7,418 bases of DNA, from NCBI GenBank assembly GCA_025928415.1, contig JAICJK010000109.1:1-7418 (forward strand), given 5' to 3'. This DNA is from Solirubrobacteraceae bacterium (lineage in GTDB: Bacteria > Actinomycetota > Thermoleophilia > Solirubrobacterales > Solirubrobacteraceae). The notes below the pieces were generated by a model. That model worked only from the letters and a program-made list of their open reading frames with translations. It ran no database searches and was not told the DNA's origin. The position numbers were made by a program, and so were the translations under genes. Positions 6,384 through 7,418 of the stretch are shown here, one piece after another. Every line of letters starts with the position of its first letter. Position 1 is the stretch's first letter.

Positions 6384-6413
6384 AGCCTACCAAGCGCGTT
6401 TAAATCCCGTCAA
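6384..6413 (-). promoter_or_regulatory. Promoter of the TetR gene, likely leaderless
   Basis: The minus strand has TTGACG (6413-6408), an 18-nt spacer, and TAGGCT (6389-6384). CGAGCG and then the GTG start follow. Transcription would begin at or next to the start codon. The -35 lies back to back with that of the divergent gene. Confidence 0.5.
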
Positions 6414-6419
6414 CTTGAC
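6409..6419. promoter_or_regulatory. Probable TetR operator GTCAA-C-TTGAC
   Basis: A perfect 11-bp dyad whose arms are parts of both opposing -35 hexamers. Looser outer symmetry is visible in the AT-rich flanks (TTTAAA at 6399-6404 and TGTAAA at 6424-6429, at about equal distance). A dimer bound here would block both promoters. Its position between a TetR gene and a divergent gene is the classic location of a TetR-family operator. Confidence 0.5.
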
Positions 6420-6443
6420 ATTTTGTAAAGAGCGATCTACGTT
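6415..6443 (+). promoter_or_regulatory. Promoter of the plus-strand secreted-protein gene, likely leaderless
   Basis: A perfect TTGACA (6415-6420), a 17-nt spacer and TACGTT (6438-6443) form a near-ideal housekeeping-type promoter. The ATG begins 7 nt after the -10 box, so the expected transcription start coincides with the start codon. No Shine-Dalgarno is present. Confidence 0.6.
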
Positions 6444-6450
6444 GCGCGTC

Positions 6451-7418
6451 ATGTCACCGCTCCGCGTTGCCCTGCCCCGGCGATGGCGTGCGCTGGCCGC
6501 GCCGGTGGCCGTCGTCGCCATGCTCGGCGGCGTCGCTCCCGCGGACGCCTACACCCTGCCCGACCTCTACGGCGGCAGGGACTCGACCTGCTTCTGGAAT
6601 GTGGGCGTCATCAACGGGGGCACGATCAACATCGCCTACCCGGACGCGGGCGCGAACTACTGGGCGGCCGGCTACACGCTCCCGCCCGGCGCCACGCTGC
6701 GCATCCGCGGCCAATACCCCCACGCGCGGTTCGCCTCCGTGCAGTCCTACGACCTGCTCGGCGTGGGCGTCGACGCGCTCAACGACACGATGATCGAGCC
6801 CGACCCCGGCTCGGCCAATCCGTTCCGTCCCGGCGTCCGGCGCACCGTCACCCGCCGCGCCTTCACGGTCACGCTCGCCGACGCATCGCCCGCCGCCGTA
6901 CTCGATCCCGACCAGCGGGCCGGCCAGCCATCGCGCAACGTCCTGGCCACCAAGCCCGCGGGCGACACGACGGGTCTGCACACCGTGCTGTGGCGGGTCT
7001 ACGTCCCCGACCGGGGACGCGGACTGCGCGGCGGCGTCGCGCTGCCCGAGCCCGAGCTCACGCTCGCCGACGGGCGCGTCCTCACTGGGCAGGCGCTGTG
7101 CGACGCCGTCACGTCGGAGCAGCGCAGGCTGCCCGACCTGTCGGCCCTGCTCATCTCGCGCGAGCAGTACGACGCCATCCGGTACCGACCCGGTGTCCCG
7201 CCGTACTTCCCGGCGGAGCGCCGGCCCGCGTGGCGGGTGCAGTACAACCGCGCCTACCTGCTCTCGCTGTGGAGCGGGGAGACGATCGCCAACCTGAGCA
7301 AGGGCGGGCAGGCCGGCTTCTTTCCCAACGTCTTCAACCAGTACGCGCGCGCGGCGATCAACCGCAAACTGGGGCCGGTGGTGGCGTTTCGGGGCAGGCT
7401 GCCCACCACGCCGCGCAC
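6451..7418 (+). CDS. Secreted protein of unknown function, 3' end outside the window
   Basis: The frame stays open from the ATG to the window end (322 complete codons), so the C-terminus is missing. Residues 1-33 are a Sec-type signal peptide: basic PRRWR, hydrophobic core APVAVVAMLGGVA, cleavage after ADA before YTLPD. The mature part has CFWN (Cys47), a beta-rich stretch ANYWAAGYTLPPGATLRIRG then QYPHARFASVQSYD (about 88-101), DALNDTMIEPDPGSANPFRPG (DALNDTMI 108-115), and LWRVYVPDRGRGLRGGVALP (about 180-199). A second Cys is at 217. The order 'Y-x-LPPGATL-x-G-x-YPHAR' and 'YVPDRG-x-x-L-x-GGV-x-LP' matches, from memory, conserved uncharacterised exported actinobacterial proteins. No catalytic motif was recognised. 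The promoter and shared operator suggest that the divergent TetR regulator controls it. Confidence 0.8.
   Translation, partial: MSPLRVALPRRWRALAAPVAVVAMLGGVAPADAYTLPDLYGGRDSTCFWNVGVINGGTINIAYPDAGANYWAAGYTLPPGATLRIRGQYPHARFASVQSYDLLGVGVDALNDTMIEPDPGSANPFRPGVRRTVTRRAFTVTLADASPAAVLDPDQRAGQPSRNVLATKPAGDTTGLHTVLWRVYVPDRGRGLRGGVALPEPELTLADGRVLTGQALCDAVTSEQRRLPDLSALLISREQYDAIRYRPGVPPYFPAERRPAWRVQYNRAYLLSLWSGETIANLSKGGQAGFFPNVFNQYARAAINRKLGPVVAFRGRLPTTPR

Noticed and set aside
6451..6549. Tat signal (Arg-Arg-Trp) in the secreted protein
   Set aside because: The RRW context lacks the S/T-R-R-x-F-L-K consensus; an ordinary Sec signal explains the N-terminus.
6454..6981. 175-codon minus-strand frame opposite the plus-strand secreted protein
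   Set aside because: The plus strand has a consensus promoter, signal peptide and conserved-looking motifs; the antisense translation is Gly/Val/Arg-rich without features.
1..7418. CRISPR array, tRNA/rRNA, insertion sequence, or defence island
   Set aside because: I found no regularly spaced repeats, cloverleaf-like segments, transposase motifs, terminal inverted repeats or recognised defence proteins on reading both strands.

Overview
The window is very GC-rich, with G or C at nearly every third codon position. The regulators, secreted proteins and membrane proteins all have an actinobacterial look. The style of the secreted hydrolase's N-terminal beta-rich region and the DUF6159-type membrane protein suggest Actinomycetota, perhaps Thermoleophilia/Solirubrobacterales. 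That placement is inference from style, not a database result.

Layout. Five of the six genes lie on the minus strand. From the right: a secreted protein of unknown function (from 6451, plus strand, cut by the window end) is transcribed divergently from a TetR regulator (5766-6377). A 73-bp AT-rich spacer separates them and carries back-to-back promoters over a perfect GTCAA-C-TTGAC dyad. Leftward of TetR lies a 375-bp stretch (5391-5765) without an intact gene. It holds a decayed XRE-type helix-turn-helix remnant and a perfect 19-bp palindrome. Next is a large secreted alpha/beta-hydrolase-like protein (2736-5390) with GxSxG, a His-rich mature N-terminus and 14 cysteines. A multi-spanning membrane protein with a DUF6159-like C-terminal half follows (1076-2656). 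A 247-bp gap with two adjacent dyads precedes an AraC-family regulator (130-828), and then the first 39 codons of a probable terpenoid-cyclase-toroid-like protein (1-118, cut by the window start).

How the parts may work together. The TetR/secreted-protein pair looks like a self-contained repressor-target unit. The hydrolase and membrane protein are probably co-transcribed, although tandem hairpins sit at their junction. AraC and the toroid-like gene are 11 nt apart and form another likely operon. Three starts (AraC, TetR, plus-strand secreted protein) have a TANNNT box 6-7 nt before the start codon and no convincing Shine-Dalgarno, the signature of leaderless transcripts. I see no CRISPR, RNA gene, insertion sequence or recognisable defence system, and no clear case for a new multi-gene system. 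The most interesting items are the compact divergent control region, the pseudogene in front of the hydrolase, and the hydrolase itself.
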